A stretch of 64,000 nt of DNA, from NCBI RefSeq assembly GCF_963676855.1, contig NZ_OY781460.1, positions 2,827,501 to 2,891,500 of the forward strand. Direction: 5' to 3'. Position numbers and translations under genes: made by a program. Source of the stretch: an uncultured Anaeromusa sp. Its GTDB lineage: Bacteria; Bacillota; Negativicutes; Anaeromusales; Anaeromusaceae. This document shows, in pieces, positions 1 to 9,680 of the stretch (position 1 is the stretch's first letter; every line of letters begins with the position of its first letter). The notes beneath the pieces were generated by a model that worked only from the letters and a program-made list of their open reading frames with translations, was not told the DNA's origin and made no database searches.

Positions 1-48
1 AAGCGTCGCGACGAGAACCAGAGGACTCGAATGAGGGTTACGATAGCT
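1..48 (+). other. possible 3' end of a plus-strand gene entering from the left
   Basis: Two reading frames end here in plausible hydrophilic tails: one stops at TGA near base 34 and one at TAA 46-48. A plus-oriented intrinsic terminator follows at once (76-110), with its T-run on the plus strand. That terminator implies a plus-strand transcript arriving from outside the window. Too little coding sequence is present to choose the frame or name the product. Confidence 0.3.
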
Positions 49-75
49 AATCGTTTCTCAACCTTATGCTTGTAC

Positions 76-110
76 AGGGGCCGGTTCCAAAGAACCAGCC
101 CCTTTTATTT
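76..110 (+). terminator. intrinsic terminator for the gene left of the window
   Basis: A GC-rich hairpin (AGGGGCCGGTTC / GAACCAGCCCCT, short loop) is followed by TTTTATTTT on the plus strand. The minus-strand side has no T-run, so it most likely ends the plus transcript arriving from the left. Confidence 0.75.
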
Positions 111-120
111 TCGGCGTTGC

Positions 121-276
121 TTAGCAGTATGTTTCGATGTATTGTTCAGTCAGTTCGTCCAACGTTTGCCGCAATTGAGAAATAGTTTGTGCATTGAAAG
201 AATACTCGTGCAGATCTGCGCTGTGAACCAGCGATGAGACTTTGCGAATACGAGCCAACAATTCGAGTTTTTCCAT
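121..276 (-). CDS. 51-aa protein, possibly Spo0E-like
   Basis: This minus-strand ORF of 51 codons plus stop starts at ATG 276 behind an AGGTG-type site. It has its own good promoter at 335-363. The product is charged and probably helical. Its C-terminal half (RQTLDELTEQYIE) resembles the xQxLDxLIxxY helix of Spo0E-type aspartyl-phosphate phosphatases, and the length fits that family. The conserved Ser of the signature is Arg here, so the match is weak. If it is Spo0E-like it would dephosphorylate Spo0A~P or another response regulator; otherwise it is simply a small helical protein of unknown role. It lies between two terminated transcripts and is probably monocistronic. Confidence 0.6.
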   Translation of the reverse strand: MEKLELLARIRKVSSLVHSADLHEYSFNAQTISQLRQTLDELTEQYIETYC

Positions 277-334
277 TTTCTTCTTTCACACCTCGTTTGA
301 ATTAAATCAAAAAAGTAAAATCACAACGTTTTTG

Positions 335-363
335 ATTTTAGCAAGGTTTTCCAGCAATGTAAA
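335..363 (-). promoter_or_regulatory. sigma-A-type promoter for the 51-aa gene
   Basis: On the minus strand, TTTACA (358-363) and TAAAAT (335-340) are separated by exactly 17 bases. They lie about 60 bases upstream of the ATG at 276. Confidence 0.6.
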
Positions 364-396
364 TGCCTTTATTAATTCACGCAACTGCAAGTTTTT

Positions 397-1359
397 TCAA
401 AAAACTCCAAATTTCTTAGATACGGCGGCCCCGTTTAAATAATCGCAACAATCTCCTTGCCGCAGACCGCGGTTCCGCATTCTCGCATGAATCTCATCGC
501 GAATCTTCCACCAACCAGTCTGCCAATTACTAAATAAGGTATGACTCTCCGGCGCCCGCCCCAGCAGACGCTGCACTACCATATCGGGATGCAGATATTG
601 CAAAAACAAAATGACCCGTTCCATATATTCTTCCATAGAACATAATTGAATACTTCCTTCTTCATACCACCGAGCCATTTGCGTCCCTTTAACAATATAA
701 AGAGCATGCAATTTTACCTGTTCTACCCCCAGCGCCGATAACACCTTCGCATTCTCTACCACATCTCGCCGGTCATCCCAGGGCAGATTCAAAATCAAAT
801 GAGTGCAGCATTCCAAGCCAAAGCGGTGCAGCCGACAAACCGCATCCAAATACTCTCCCAACGAATGGCCTCGGCCAATTTTATCCAGAGTATGATAGTT
901 CACCGTTTGCAGCCCCAGTTCTACGCTGATATCTACGTTATATGTTTCTTTAACATTCTGCAGTACTTCCAGATGCGCGTCACTGACGCAATCCGGCCTG
1001 GTCGCTAAAGCCAAGGCCACCACGTCGGGTTGGCATGCTTCTATTAAATAGCGCCTCAACTCCTCCGGCGGCAAATAGGTATTACTGAAGTTTTGAAAAT
1101 AGGGGATGAACTTATTGGCTTTATACTTACTGGAAATATGCTCTCGGTTTGCCGCCAACTGCCGAGTCACCGTCCAGTCCGCTGGTAAATTTTCATAACC
1201 TGCGCCAATGGAACCGCAAAAAACGCAGCCCTCGTTACCGCAAGTTCCATCGCGATTAGGACAAGTTACAGGCAGACTAACGGGCAGCTTATAAACTTTT
1301 TCGCCATAACGTTCTTTTAGATACTGCGAATAGCTGCGATAAGGTAATTCATTCTGCAT
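397..1359 (-). CDS. TIGR01212-family radical SAM protein (YhcC/YtqA-like)
   Basis: This 320-aa radical SAM protein has the family's early cysteine cluster near residues 33-48 (TCPNRDG..., then GCVFCGS), the GAGYENL stretch, and a C-terminal region typical of the YhcC/YtqA family. The reaction is unknown; tRNA or other RNA modification is often suspected for the family. It starts at ATG 1359, which overlaps the stop of the upstream radical SAM gene by 11 bases, and it has an AGGAGGTG site inside that gene. The two are therefore translationally coupled. Length is normal. Family assignment is firm; function is not. Confidence 0.9.
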   Translation of the reverse strand: MQNELPYRSYSQYLKERYGEKVYKLPVSLPVTCPNRDGTCGNEGCVFCGSIGAGYENLPADWTVTRQLAANREHISSKYKANKFIPYFQNFSNTYLPPEELRRYLIEACQPDVVALALATRPDCVSDAHLEVLQNVKETYNVDISVELGLQTVNYHTLDKIGRGHSLGEYLDAVCRLHRFGLECCTHLILNLPWDDRRDVVENAKVLSALGVEQVKLHALYIVKGTQMARWYEEGSIQLCSMEEYMERVILFLQYLHPDMVVQRLLGRAPESHTLFSNWQTGWWKIRDEIHARMRNRGLRQGDCCDYLNGAAVSKKFGVF

Positions 1360-3076
1360 CCAATTGCACCTCCTGGGCCAAGCTTCCCTCTGAAAGATCG
1401 TAGCGCACTAACCAATTATGACGTTCCACTCGCCCGTCAGCCCCTGGCAAAAAGAGAAACTCCAGATGATACTTTCGTTTCAGCTCCCGCCAACTGCCAA
1501 AGGCATACTCTGGGATATACTGCTGCACTGCTCCCTCATCGCGCCAAAATGCCTGCTTTTCGCCTTCCCACTCGGGTCCGTTCCAATTCAGCTCCGGCGG
1601 TCTCTGCTGCCCGCCATCGCTAAGAAGTGCATCCAGCCGCAACCATTCGCATAGAATATCTCTGCGTTCTTCTCCCCAACACCACTGGGCATAGGCCAGC
1701 AAATTCCGGTACCAACCACGCACGCCTATCGCTGCCAAATCCAGCCGTTGTTCATCCCAGTATTCAGCAATACTGCTAAAACAGGCAAAAGCATCTTGCT
1801 GCCAGCAAGTCAGCAAATAGTTCAGAGACTGCTGAAAACGCCCTCCATTATATACATGTTCTACAACATCTTCTATTATACGCAATTTGCGAATTTCTTC
1901 CGCCGACATGGCATTGCTTGCTAATACTGTATAAGGAGGCTTTTGCAAGAACCGGTATCGATAGTCTGCTGCTCGCTGCCGCAAGCCAGACGCCGGCAGC
2001 ATCTTCAAAAACCCCATTTGCAGCATATGAGGCCGCAAGGTAAAGACTTCATTAAAAGAGCGGTGGAATTCTCCCCATCCTTCATAAGGAAGCCCTACAA
2101 TCAAATCCAAATGCAAATGCATGTTGTTGTGCCTGCGTAAAAAAGCCACGGCCTGCTGCAGTTTTCCCCAGTAATTACGCCGTTGAATTTCTTCCAAAGT
2201 CGGTTCATGGGTAGATTGCACGCCTATTTCTAGCTGAAATCGGCCTACAGGCACGGTAGCTAAAAAGACCAAGTCTTCCTGGTCCAGCAAGCCGGCGGCA
2301 ATTTCAAAGTGAAAGTTTATGTCCCCTTTCAAAGAAGCTAGCCACCTCCACAATGGCCGATAATGATCTTTGCGGGCATTAAAGGTGCGGTCTACAAACT
2401 TAATTTGCTTGACGCCATGACGCAAAAAGAACAAGATTTCTTCTTTTATGCGCGCCAACGGCAAGTACCGCACCCCGTCCTGGGCGCTGGAAAGACAGTA
2501 TTGGCAGGAAAAAGGACAACCGCGTGTCGTTTCGTAGTACAGAATCCGTCCTTGCAGCAAAGCCATTTCTTCTTCCTGGTAAGGAAAGGGAAGCTGCGCC
2601 AAGTCCGTCTGCGCTTGCGGTCCGCCCTGTACGAAAATTCTTCCTTCCTTACGCCAGGCAACTCCGTTTACCGTCTCCGCCTGTCGTTTTCCAGCGCAAA
2701 CCTCCAGCCACTGCGGCAAGACCGTTTCTCCTTCCCCTAAAATAACGGCGTCCGCTCCTGGCATAGCCTCCAAGGCTTCTTGCGGTGTAAAGCCTACTTC
2801 CGGCCCGCCCAATACAAGCTGCGCTTGAGGCAAAACCTGCTTCAAGCTATCAACTAACTCCTCCACTAAAGTTCTACTCCAAATATAACAGCCAAGAGCC
2901 ACCACATCCGGACGCTCACGGCAAATATCGCCCAAAATTGTTAATAGCTCCTGATTAATGGAGTATTCCTTTAACACCACCTCATGCCCGGACGATTTGC
3001 AAACCTCCCGCAAATACCGCAGGCCTAATGATGTATGAATGTATTTTGCGTTTAACGTTGTTAAAACGACTTTCAT
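1349..3076 (-). CDS. B12-binding domain radical SAM protein (DUF4080-type)
   Basis: The product is about 575 aa. The N-terminal ~140 residues form a cobalamin-binding Rossmann-like domain (LTTLNAKYIHTSLGLRYL near the start, later LGGPEVGFTP). A radical SAM domain follows with the CPFSCQYC cluster after YYETTRG, then a long C-terminal region typical of DUF4080 proteins. Such enzymes perform radical chemistry, often methylation, on unidentified substrates. I chose ATG 3076 over the upstream in-frame start because GAGGTG lies 7 bases before it and homology begins at MKVVLTTLNAKYIH. Its 3' end overlaps the TIGR01212 gene, suggesting a two-gene operon. Confidence 0.88.
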   Translation of the reverse strand: MKVVLTTLNAKYIHTSLGLRYLREVCKSSGHEVVLKEYSINQELLTILGDICRERPDVVALGCYIWSRTLVEELVDSLKQVLPQAQLVLGGPEVGFTPQEALEAMPGADAVILGEGETVLPQWLEVCAGKRQAETVNGVAWRKEGRIFVQGGPQAQTDLAQLPFPYQEEEMALLQGRILYYETTRGCPFSCQYCLSSAQDGVRYLPLARIKEEILFFLRHGVKQIKFVDRTFNARKDHYRPLWRWLASLKGDINFHFEIAAGLLDQEDLVFLATVPVGRFQLEIGVQSTHEPTLEEIQRRNYWGKLQQAVAFLRRHNNMHLHLDLIVGLPYEGWGEFHRSFNEVFTLRPHMLQMGFLKMLPASGLRQRAADYRYRFLQKPPYTVLASNAMSAEEIRKLRIIEDVVEHVYNGGRFQQSLNYLLTCWQQDAFACFSSIAEYWDEQRLDLAAIGVRGWYRNLLAYAQWCWGEERRDILCEWLRLDALLSDGGQQRPPELNWNGPEWEGEKQAFWRDEGAVQQYIPEYAFGSWRELKRKYHLEFLFLPGADGRVERHNWLVRYDLSEGSLAQEVQLDAE

Positions 3077-3200
3077 TGCTTTCACCTCACCATGAAGTGT
3101 ATCGCAAATCAGTACATAGAGCAAACCTTCCCTTCAGGCAGGATTTTCCCCCGCAGGAAGAGAATGAACTTTGAAGAATATCCTTTTAAGGAGTGAACTC

Positions 3201-5072
3201 ATGAAAATGAAATTAGTATCTTCCCTTTTACTTGGCTCTTCTTTGTTTTTTACCTCTGCGGACAGCGAGGGAGCGGCCCTTGTTACCGCAGAACCCGTTT
3301 CCGCCGACTGGCGCTGGAACCTTAACGACATCTACGCGGACGAAGCCGCTTGGAGAGAGGATGCTGCCGTTCTCAAAGCCCTCTTGCCAAAGCTGACCGC
3401 TTATAAAGGACATTTGCAAGATCATGCCGATTCACTTCCAACGGCATTACAGCTCAAAGACGAAATAGGCAAAAAAAGCAGCCGTCTTTATGCTTACGCC
3501 CGCCTGCATAGAGACCTCGATAACGCAGACAGCCATTATCAGAGCATGACCAGCGAAATGGAAGCTCTCTTGGCCGAAGCTGGCGCCGCCAGCGCTTTCA
3601 TCGAACCGGAGCTTCTGGAATGGCCTGCCGGAGCGCTGGAGAAAAAAGTGCAATCAGATGCTCGCTTGGCCCCGTATGCCTTCGATCTGCGTGAACTAGA
3701 ACGACAAAAGCCGCATGTTCTCAGCCAAAAAGAAGAAGAACTTTTAGCCCGTTTCCAAGAATCCTTTGCCACACCTGCCACGGTTTTCAATATGTTGGCC
3801 CGCGCCGACATGCGTTTCCCCGAAACCTTGACAGACTCTGGCGAAAAATTGCCTTTAAGCGAATCTCGTTATAATACGCTCATTCGCTCTCCGCAACGAG
3901 AAGTGCGTAAAGAAGCCTTCGAGGCGCTCTTCTCCACGTATCGCTCCTACCGCAATACGTTAGCCAGCACCTTGAGCGGCACCATCAAAAACCATGTGTT
4001 AAGCGCCAAGGCGCGCCATTATGATTCTTCTTTGGATGCTTCCCTCTCACCGCACGCCATTCCTGCAACTGTATATGACGGTTTAATAGGGACCATCCAT
4101 GAACATTTACCGGCACTGCATCGTTTCGTGCAGCTAAAAAAGCAAGCTCTTGAGTTGAGCGAAATCCACATGTATGATCTCTACGCCCCAGTTGGCGCCT
4201 TGCCGCCGCGCAAAATCACTTACCCCGATGCACAGCAGCTAGTTAAAAATAGCTTAACAGTCATGGGACCGGCATATCTGGCGCAATTAGACCAGGCCTT
4301 CACCTCCCGTTGGCTGGACGTTCCTGAAGGAAAGAACAAACAAAGCGGCGCTTATTCTTGGGGAATCTACGGTGTACATCCGTTCATTTTACTCAACTAT
4401 CAAGGACGCAGTGAAGATGTATCCACACTCACCCATGAACTGGGACACGCCATGCACAGCTATTATAGTCAAAAACAGCAGCCCTACGCGACTTCCGCGT
4501 ACACCATTTTTTGTGCAGAAGTCGCTTCTACTACTAATGAAATCCTACTTCTCAACTATCTTTTAGCGCAAACCACAGACCGCCAAGAACGCATTACCTT
4601 ATTGCATCAGTATCTAGAGCAAGTGCGCGCTACCGTCTTCCGCCAAACTTTGTTTGCGGAATTTGAACGTACCGTGCACAAACGGATGGAGCAAGGGCAG
4701 CCGCAGACTGCCGACTCTCTTTCCAAACTCTGGCTTGACCTTAACCGCCAATATTATGGTCCCGACCTGGTTCTGGACGAATGCTTAGACATTGAATGGG
4801 GACGAATCCCGCATTTTTACCGTCCTTTTTACGTTTACCAATACGCCACAGGCTACGCTGCCGCCACGGCTTTGGCGCAAGGTCTGAGCAGCGGCGACCC
4901 GCAAGCGCAAACGCGTTACCTGGCGTTCTTGCACAGCGGCGGTTCGGACCATCCTGTAGAGCTTCTCCGCCAGGCTGGCGTTGATATGAGTACTCCACAG
5001 CCTGTAGAAGTGACTATGGACTTATTCTCTTCCCGTCTGGCTGAACTGGAACAGCTTTTGAACCAGAAATAA
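3201..5072 (+). CDS. pepF: oligoendopeptidase F-like M3 metallopeptidase, exported
   Basis: The 623-aa protein is a zinc metallopeptidase of family M3B. The HExxH motif is in THELGHAMHS (around residue 414), followed by the downstream Glu region typical of PepF. PepF enzymes cleave oligopeptides and are usually cytoplasmic. Here the start at ATG 3201 (AAGGAG site 7 bases before) gives MKMKLVSSLLLGSSLFF, a signal-peptide-like segment, and the PepF core begins only at about residue 38 (WNLNDIYADE). Export to the periplasm or surface is inferred. The gene stands alone on the plus strand, divergent from the radical SAM pair, and ends in a strong terminator. Confidence 0.88.
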   Translation: MKMKLVSSLLLGSSLFFTSADSEGAALVTAEPVSADWRWNLNDIYADEAAWREDAAVLKALLPKLTAYKGHLQDHADSLPTALQLKDEIGKKSSRLYAYARLHRDLDNADSHYQSMTSEMEALLAEAGAASAFIEPELLEWPAGALEKKVQSDARLAPYAFDLRELERQKPHVLSQKEEELLARFQESFATPATVFNMLARADMRFPETLTDSGEKLPLSESRYNTLIRSPQREVRKEAFEALFSTYRSYRNTLASTLSGTIKNHVLSAKARHYDSSLDASLSPHAIPATVYDGLIGTIHEHLPALHRFVQLKKQALELSEIHMYDLYAPVGALPPRKITYPDAQQLVKNSLTVMGPAYLAQLDQAFTSRWLDVPEGKNKQSGAYSWGIYGVHPFILLNYQGRSEDVSTLTHELGHAMHSYYSQKQQPYATSAYTIFCAEVASTTNEILLLNYLLAQTTDRQERITLLHQYLEQVRATVFRQTLFAEFERTVHKRMEQGQPQTADSLSKLWLDLNRQYYGPDLVLDECLDIEWGRIPHFYRPFYVYQYATGYAAATALAQGLSSGDPQAQTRYLAFLHSGGSDHPVELLRQAGVDMSTPQPVEVTMDLFSSRLAELEQLLNQK

Positions 5073-5086
5073 GAAAGAAGTGATTG

Positions 5087-5120
5087 AAAAAGAGCAGTCT
5101 CTAATGAGACTGCTCTTTTT
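5087..5120. terminator. bidirectional terminator between pepF and pckA
   Basis: A perfect 14-bp stem (AAAAAGAGCAGTCT / AGACTGCTCTTTTT) carries A- and T-runs on both sides. It serves the convergent pepF (plus) and pckA (minus) transcripts. Confidence 0.9.
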
Positions 5121-5159
5121 CCTTGTCATCTTTTGTCTTCTGGATTTTTTGCTTTGCGC

Positions 5160-6722
5160 TTACAGCGCAGGCCCTGCCGCAATAATTTCTGCTGGCATCG
5201 CGCCGGAAAACTTGTGGAAGTTATCCTGAAAACGCTCCGCCAAACGGCGAGCCTGTTTGTCGTAATCAGCAGCATATTGCCAGGTTTTTCTAGGGTCCAG
5301 CACAGCCTCTGGAACGCCTGGACAGGCAAGAGGAATGGCCAGCTGGAAAATAGGATCTGTCATAAACTCCACCTTTTCTAACGTTCCGGAAAGGGCGGCC
5401 GAAACCATAGCCCTCGTATAAGCCAGTTTGATACGATTCCCTACGCCGTAAGGGCCGCCGGACCAACCGGTATTAATTAGATAGACCCGTGTTTGATGCT
5501 GTTCCAGCTTCTCGCCCAAAAGCTTGGCATATACCAAGGGAGACAAGGGCAAAAACGGAGAACCAAAGCAGGTGGAAAAAGTAGCCTGTGGCTCCTTAAT
5601 ACCCCGTTCCGTACCAGCTAGCTTGCTTGTATAGCCAGATAGGAAATGATACATAGCCTGTTCTTTGGTCAGCCGAGAAATAGGAGGCAATACGCCGAAT
5701 GCGTCTGCCGTCAAAAAAACCACCGTATTCGGATGGCCCGCCACACCAGGAACCAGCGCATTGGGAATATAGTCGACCGGATAGGCAGTACGGCTGTTTT
5801 CCGTCAATGAAGCATCATCATAATCCGGTACATGAGTCTGCGTATCCATCTTCACATTCTCTAACACACTGCCGAAGCGAATAGCTCCCCAGATTTCCGG
5901 TTCGCTTTCAGGGGCCAAATGAATGCATTTTGCATAGCAACCGCCTTCAATATTAAAGATCCCCTTTTCACCCCAAGCATGTTCGTCATCGCCAATCAAT
6001 TGCCGATGAGGATCAGCGGAAAGAGTGGTCTTACCAGTACCGCTCAAGCCAAAAAAGAGAGCCGTGTTTTCGTCTTCTCCGGCATTCGCTGAGCAATGCA
6101 TAGATAAAATGCCTTTTTGCGGCAGCCAAAAATTCATCACTGAAAAGATGGCCTTTTTCATTTCCCCTGCATAATGAGTGCCGCCAATCAAAACTACGTT
6201 TTCATGTAAATTAACAATGATAAACGCTTCCGAATTAGTGCCGTCAATTGCAGGAATGGCTCGAAATCCAGGAAGGCAAAGCACCGTAAAATCAGGTTCC
6301 ACCTCAGGCGCCCCTTCTTCCGGCCTTATAAACAGCTGGTGTACAAAAAGATTCTGCCAAGCCAGCTCATTAATGAACCGTACCGCTAAATGGTGTTCTG
6401 TATCAGCCCCAGCAAATCCGTCGAATACAAAGACATCTCTGCTTTGAACATATGCCAGCATGCGTTGATACAAACGTTCAAACGCTTCCGGTGAAAAAGC
6501 GGCGTTGTTCTCCCAGTCAATTTGTTCATGCACTTGCGGGCAATCCACCACAAATTTATCCTGCGGCGACCGTCCCGTATATTTGCCGGTAGTCACGCTC
6601 AAAGCCCCATTCGCCGCCAAAACTCCCTCTCCGCGGCGGATAGCTTCTTCCACTAGGACTGCCGGAGCCAAATTACGCTGCACACGCCCTACCACTTGTA
6701 AAACTTCCACACTGTGTTTCAT
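5160..6722 (-). CDS. pckA: phosphoenolpyruvate carboxykinase (ATP)
   Basis: The 520-aa enzyme interconverts oxaloacetate + ATP and PEP + CO2 + ADP in the cytoplasm. The P-loop is [14 protein letters not shown] (residues ~229-242), followed at once by the metal-binding region [10 protein letters not shown]. The substrate-binding GRSPQDKF segment is at ~49-56. Length is typical of the ATP-dependent family. The start at ATG 6722 has AGGTG upstream. In anaerobes the enzyme can run in either direction (gluconeogenesis, or PEP carboxylation in fermentation), and the sequence does not decide which. It is monocistronic, with 141 bases between it and thrC and a shared terminator with pepF. Confidence 0.97.
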   Translation of the reverse strand: MKHSVEVLQVVGRVQRNLAPAVLVEEAIRRGEGVLAANGALSVTTGKYTGRSPQDKFVVDCPQVHEQIDWENNAAFSPEAFERLYQRMLAYVQSRDVFVFDGFAGADTEHHLAVRFINELAWQNLFVHQLFIRPEEGAPEVEPDFTVLCLPGFRAIPAIDGTNSEAFIIVNLHENVVLIGGTHYAGEMKKAIFSVMNFWLPQKGILSMHCSANAGEDENTALFFGLSGTGKTTLSADPHRQLIGDDEHAWGEKGIFNIEGGCYAKCIHLAPESEPEIWGAIRFGSVLENVKMDTQTHVPDYDDASLTENSRTAYPVDYIPNALVPGVAGHPNTVVFLTADAFGVLPPISRLTKEQAMYHFLSGYTSKLAGTERGIKEPQATFSTCFGSPFLPLSPLVYAKLLGEKLEQHQTRVYLINTGWSGGPYGVGNRIKLAYTRAMVSAALSGTLEKVEFMTDPIFQLAIPLACPGVPEAVLDPRKTWQYAADYDKQARRLAERFQDNFHKFSGAMPAEIIAAGPAL

Positions 6723-6863
6723 CTTTTAACACCTGCCTCGTCAATATAGTGTTGCGCCTTGTTCCCTCCTACTTTCGCGAGAAAAACGTTTTTTTGTAAC
6801 GCTATATTCATTCGGCAAAAATACATAAAACACCTTTTATTTTTCTTTTTTAGTAAGAAAAAC

Positions 6864-8363
6864 TTATTTTATCAGCAACTGATAGACCATCGTTTCCATA
6901 TCTGTTACCGAGCATTCCAGTGAATGCCTAACATCCTTGGTACGCAAAGACGCTAGTCCCTCTGGAATCGAGAGACCGCTTTTAGCCGCCAGCGCCTCCA
7001 ATAAAGAAAACTCATCAGCGGCGCCGCTCAACGTCTCCGGCGCTAATGCCTCCAGCACGCTGGAATTAAACTTAAAGGGACTGGCGGTGGAGACAACCAA
7101 GAGTACGCGATTGTCGCCAGTTTCCTCTTGGTACCGTTCCGCCACTTTCCAGGCAACGGCCGAATGCGGATCCAGTACATAGCCATGCTGCGCGTATACC
7201 GTTTTTATCGTTTCTTGTGTGACTGCGTCATCCACCCAGTCCGCCCAGAACACATCGCGAATGCCATCCCAGGCTGCACCGTGGACATCATACAATCCTT
7301 CCTCCTGAAGCGACTTCATCCAAGCTGTAACCGCCGCCGTATCTTGACCTGACACATGGTACAACAGTCGTTCCAAATTACTGGATACCAAGATGTCCAT
7401 CGACGGTGAAATGGTTTTATGAAACGGACGCCGCCGGTCATAACGACCCTCTCTCAAAAACTCGGTCAGTACGTTATTATTGTTGGAAGCGCAAATCAGC
7501 TTGCCCAGCGGCACTCCCATCAATCGCGCATAATAAGCGGCTAAAATATTGCCAAAATTGCCTGTCGGCACAACTACATTGATTTCTTCGCCGAACTGTA
7601 CGCTACCCTGTTTTACCATATCCAGGTAGGCGCTCACATAATATACCACCTGCGGTACCAAACGTCCCCAGTTGATGGAATTAGCCGAAGACAGGCGGAT
7701 TCCCGCCCTAGCTAATTTGGCTGCCGCTTCTTTATTGCCAAAAATTTCTTTAACACCGCGCTGCGCATCGTCAAAATTCCCCTCCACGGCGACTACGTCT
7801 ACATTGCTTCCTTCTTGCGTAACCATTTGCAAACGCTGTACTTCACTTACGCCGCCTTGGGGATAAAAAACAATCATAGCCGTATTAGGCACGTCTTTAA
7901 AGCCTTCCAAGGCCGCCTTGCCTGTATCGCCTGAGGTAGCCACTAAAATCGCTACCGTATCGCGAATATTAGTTTTTTTCAGTGAGGTTGTAACCAAATG
8001 AGGCAGCAATTGGAGTGCCATATCCTTAAACGCGCTTGTCGGTCCATGCCAGAGTTCAAGAACGGCTTTTCTCTCCGCCACTTTCACAACCGGTGCAATA
8101 TCGCTATGTGAAAACTGCCCCTGTCCATAAGCGCGGGTCACGATCTCCTGCAACTCCGCCTCGCTAAAATCAGTCAAAAAGCAGCCCAATACCGCTTTAG
8201 CCCGCTCTTCGTACGATACATTCTGCAATGCCTGTAACTCATCAGGCCCTAATGCCGGCAGCCTCTCAGGTACAAACAACCCCCCATCGTTGGCTAATCC
8301 TTGACAAATCGCCTCCGCGGATGTAATCCGGATGTCCGCATTTCGTGTGCTCTGATACAACAT
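6864..8363 (-). CDS. thrC: threonine synthase
   Basis: The 499-aa PLP-dependent enzyme converts O-phosphohomoserine to threonine. The PLP lysine is in GPTSAFKDMALQ (~residues 106-117). Further core motifs include ATSGDTGKAALEG and PTGNFGNILAAYYA. The size fits the long class of threonine synthases. I used ATG 8363, preceded by GGAGGAAGAC, rather than the longer ORF start, which would overlap the upstream gene. It is probably co-transcribed with the B3/4 and ybaK genes upstream (46-base gap). Confidence 0.96.
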   Translation of the reverse strand: MLYQSTRNADIRITSAEAICQGLANDGGLFVPERLPALGPDELQALQNVSYEERAKAVLGCFLTDFSEAELQEIVTRAYGQGQFSHSDIAPVVKVAERKAVLELWHGPTSAFKDMALQLLPHLVTTSLKKTNIRDTVAILVATSGDTGKAALEGFKDVPNTAMIVFYPQGGVSEVQRLQMVTQEGSNVDVVAVEGNFDDAQRGVKEIFGNKEAAAKLARAGIRLSSANSINWGRLVPQVVYYVSAYLDMVKQGSVQFGEEINVVVPTGNFGNILAAYYARLMGVPLGKLICASNNNNVLTEFLREGRYDRRRPFHKTISPSMDILVSSNLERLLYHVSGQDTAAVTAWMKSLQEEGLYDVHGAAWDGIRDVFWADWVDDAVTQETIKTVYAQHGYVLDPHSAVAWKVAERYQEETGDNRVLLVVSTASPFKFNSSVLEALAPETLSGAADEFSLLEALAAKSGLSIPEGLASLRTKDVRHSLECSVTDMETMVYQLLIK

Positions 8364-8409
8364 AAATTGTCTTCCTCCTCTATCTTTCTGCATCCGGCAA
8401 TATCCGCCT

Positions 8410-9084
8410 CTATTCAACAGCGGCAATACCTTTTTCTACCAGCATGCCTCCATTATACCTCATCATCATTTCCGCCGTAAAATCAAGCATAGCTGACAAT
8501 TCTTCTTTGCTTTCTTCTTCATCAGCATAAACAACACAAAGCAACCGTTCGCTGCTCAAAGTCACTGCCGTTCTCCGACTATCACTGCTGGGGTTCCCAA
8601 ATATCTCTCCGGCGTCACACAAATAAGGCCTCTGCCCGGCTTGAATCGTATGGCCCGCAATATTGGTGTAAGTTCCTTCGCCGACAATCTGATAGCTAAT
8701 GCAGTCTCCCTCTACCTTGTCTAGATCATACAAACCAAAGGGCAGCAAATATTTTAACGAACAAAAATTATTCACATCCACTGCACTATTCACAAAGTAT
8801 AATGAACGGTTCTGCAGCACCCGCCGCACTAAAGCCTCCGATGCAGGCCGATAGCGTGAAGGATCCACAGACAGCTTTTTGTACATATTGCGTACCGCCA
8901 TGATTTTAGGCACTTGAGGCAGCACATCCATCTGGTATCGTTCTGCCATTTCCGCCTGCAGTTGTGTAATCTCCCGACTTAACGCAGGCGGTGTACCCTT
9001 GACGCGGGCGCCAGCTAAGATTAAATAGCCTAACTGGCAGTGCGGCAAACGTTCACCAATACTTTTGTCAATTTTTATCTTCAT
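8410..9084 (-). CDS. B3/4 domain protein (PheRS beta-chain-like editing domain)
   Basis: The 224-aa protein matches the stand-alone B3/B4 domain family, related to the editing domain of the phenylalanyl-tRNA synthetase beta chain. Visible features are VRNMYKKLSVDPSRYRPA, SLYFVNSAVDVNNFCSLK and the later SSDSRRTAVTL. The start at ATG 9084 has GGAGGGACT just before it. It lies 13 bases downstream of a Cys-tRNA(Pro)-deacylase-like gene, so two putative tRNA-editing proteins share an operon with thrC. Editing activity is inferred from the domain; the substrate is unknown. Confidence 0.85.
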   Translation of the reverse strand: MKIKIDKSIGERLPHCQLGYLILAGARVKGTPPALSREITQLQAEMAERYQMDVLPQVPKIMAVRNMYKKLSVDPSRYRPASEALVRRVLQNRSLYFVNSAVDVNNFCSLKYLLPFGLYDLDKVEGDCISYQIVGEGTYTNIAGHTIQAGQRPYLCDAGEIFGNPSSDSRRTAVTLSSERLLCVVYADEEESKEELSAMLDFTAEMMMRYNGGMLVEKGIAAVE

Positions 9085-9097
9085 AGTCCCTCCGCAC

Positions 9098-9580
9098 TCA
9101 ACTCTCCGTTGCAATGCTGCATACCGCCGCATTGGTTGCCACAATCAAATCCTGCGGCGTTAAAATCATCTGACAGCCGCGCACACCGGCGCTGACAGCA
9201 ATTTGTGCCTGCGTCACTGCTGTTTCATCCAAATACACCGGGTAGCTTTTCTTAGTTCCCACAGGCGAAACACCACCGCGTATATAGCCAGTCAGCCCCT
9301 GTACTTCTTTTAAAGGAACCATTTCCACCCGTTTATTACCGCTGGCCTGGGCCAATGCTTTTAAATCCAGCTCCGCATTGGCGGCAATGCAGGCCAAAAG
9401 CACGCCATTCTTATCCCCTCGCGCCACCAAAGTCTTAAAGACCTGTTGCGGCGCCATCCCCACTTTAGCCGCCACAGAAGGAGCGCTCAAATCGCTTTCG
9501 TCTACCTCGTACGGCTTCAACTCATAGGAAATATGCTGCTGCTCCAGCAGCCGGACTGCATTCGTCTTTTTTTGTTTCAT
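9098..9580 (-). CDS. ybaK: YbaK/EbsC-type Cys-tRNA(Pro) deacylase
   Basis: The 160-aa protein of the YbaK family hydrolyses misacylated Cys-tRNA(Pro) in trans. It has the typical N-terminal [20 protein letters not shown], the core [12 protein letters not shown], and the [16 protein letters not shown] segment with the conserved G-x-x-P. Length is standard. It is the first gene of the ybaK-B3/4-thrC run and is separated from the hydrogenase regulator upstream by a terminator. Confidence 0.93.
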   Translation of the reverse strand: MKQKKTNAVRLLEQQHISYELKPYEVDESDLSAPSVAAKVGMAPQQVFKTLVARGDKNGVLLACIAANAELDLKALAQASGNKRVEMVPLKEVQGLTGYIRGGVSPVGTKKSYPVYLDETAVTQAQIAVSAGVRGCQMILTPQDLIVATNAAVCSIATES

Positions 9581-9622
9581 CTACCTATTTCTCTCCATAC
9601 CGCATTGTTCTCTTTTTATCGC

Positions 9623-9660
9623 AAAAAAGCAGCAACACAGAAATCCGCGCTGCTGCTTTC
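9623..9660 (-). terminator. intrinsic terminator of the TM1266-type regulator gene
   Basis: The stem AAGCAGCA / TGCTGCTT is followed on the minus strand by TTTTTT. It lies directly downstream of the small regulator gene and upstream of ybaK. Confidence 0.75.
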
Positions 9661-9680
9661 GTTTTCTAAGAGCGCCTTTT

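Noticed and set aside
2363..2740. 125-codon plus-strand ORF within the B12-binding radical SAM gene
   Set aside because: It is the complement of the Fe-S motif region of a well-supported enzyme gene.
6723..6863. A riboswitch or cre site between thrC and pckA
   Set aside because: The 141 bases are AT-rich with short A/T tracts, but I could not fit a known aptamer or a good cre consensus.
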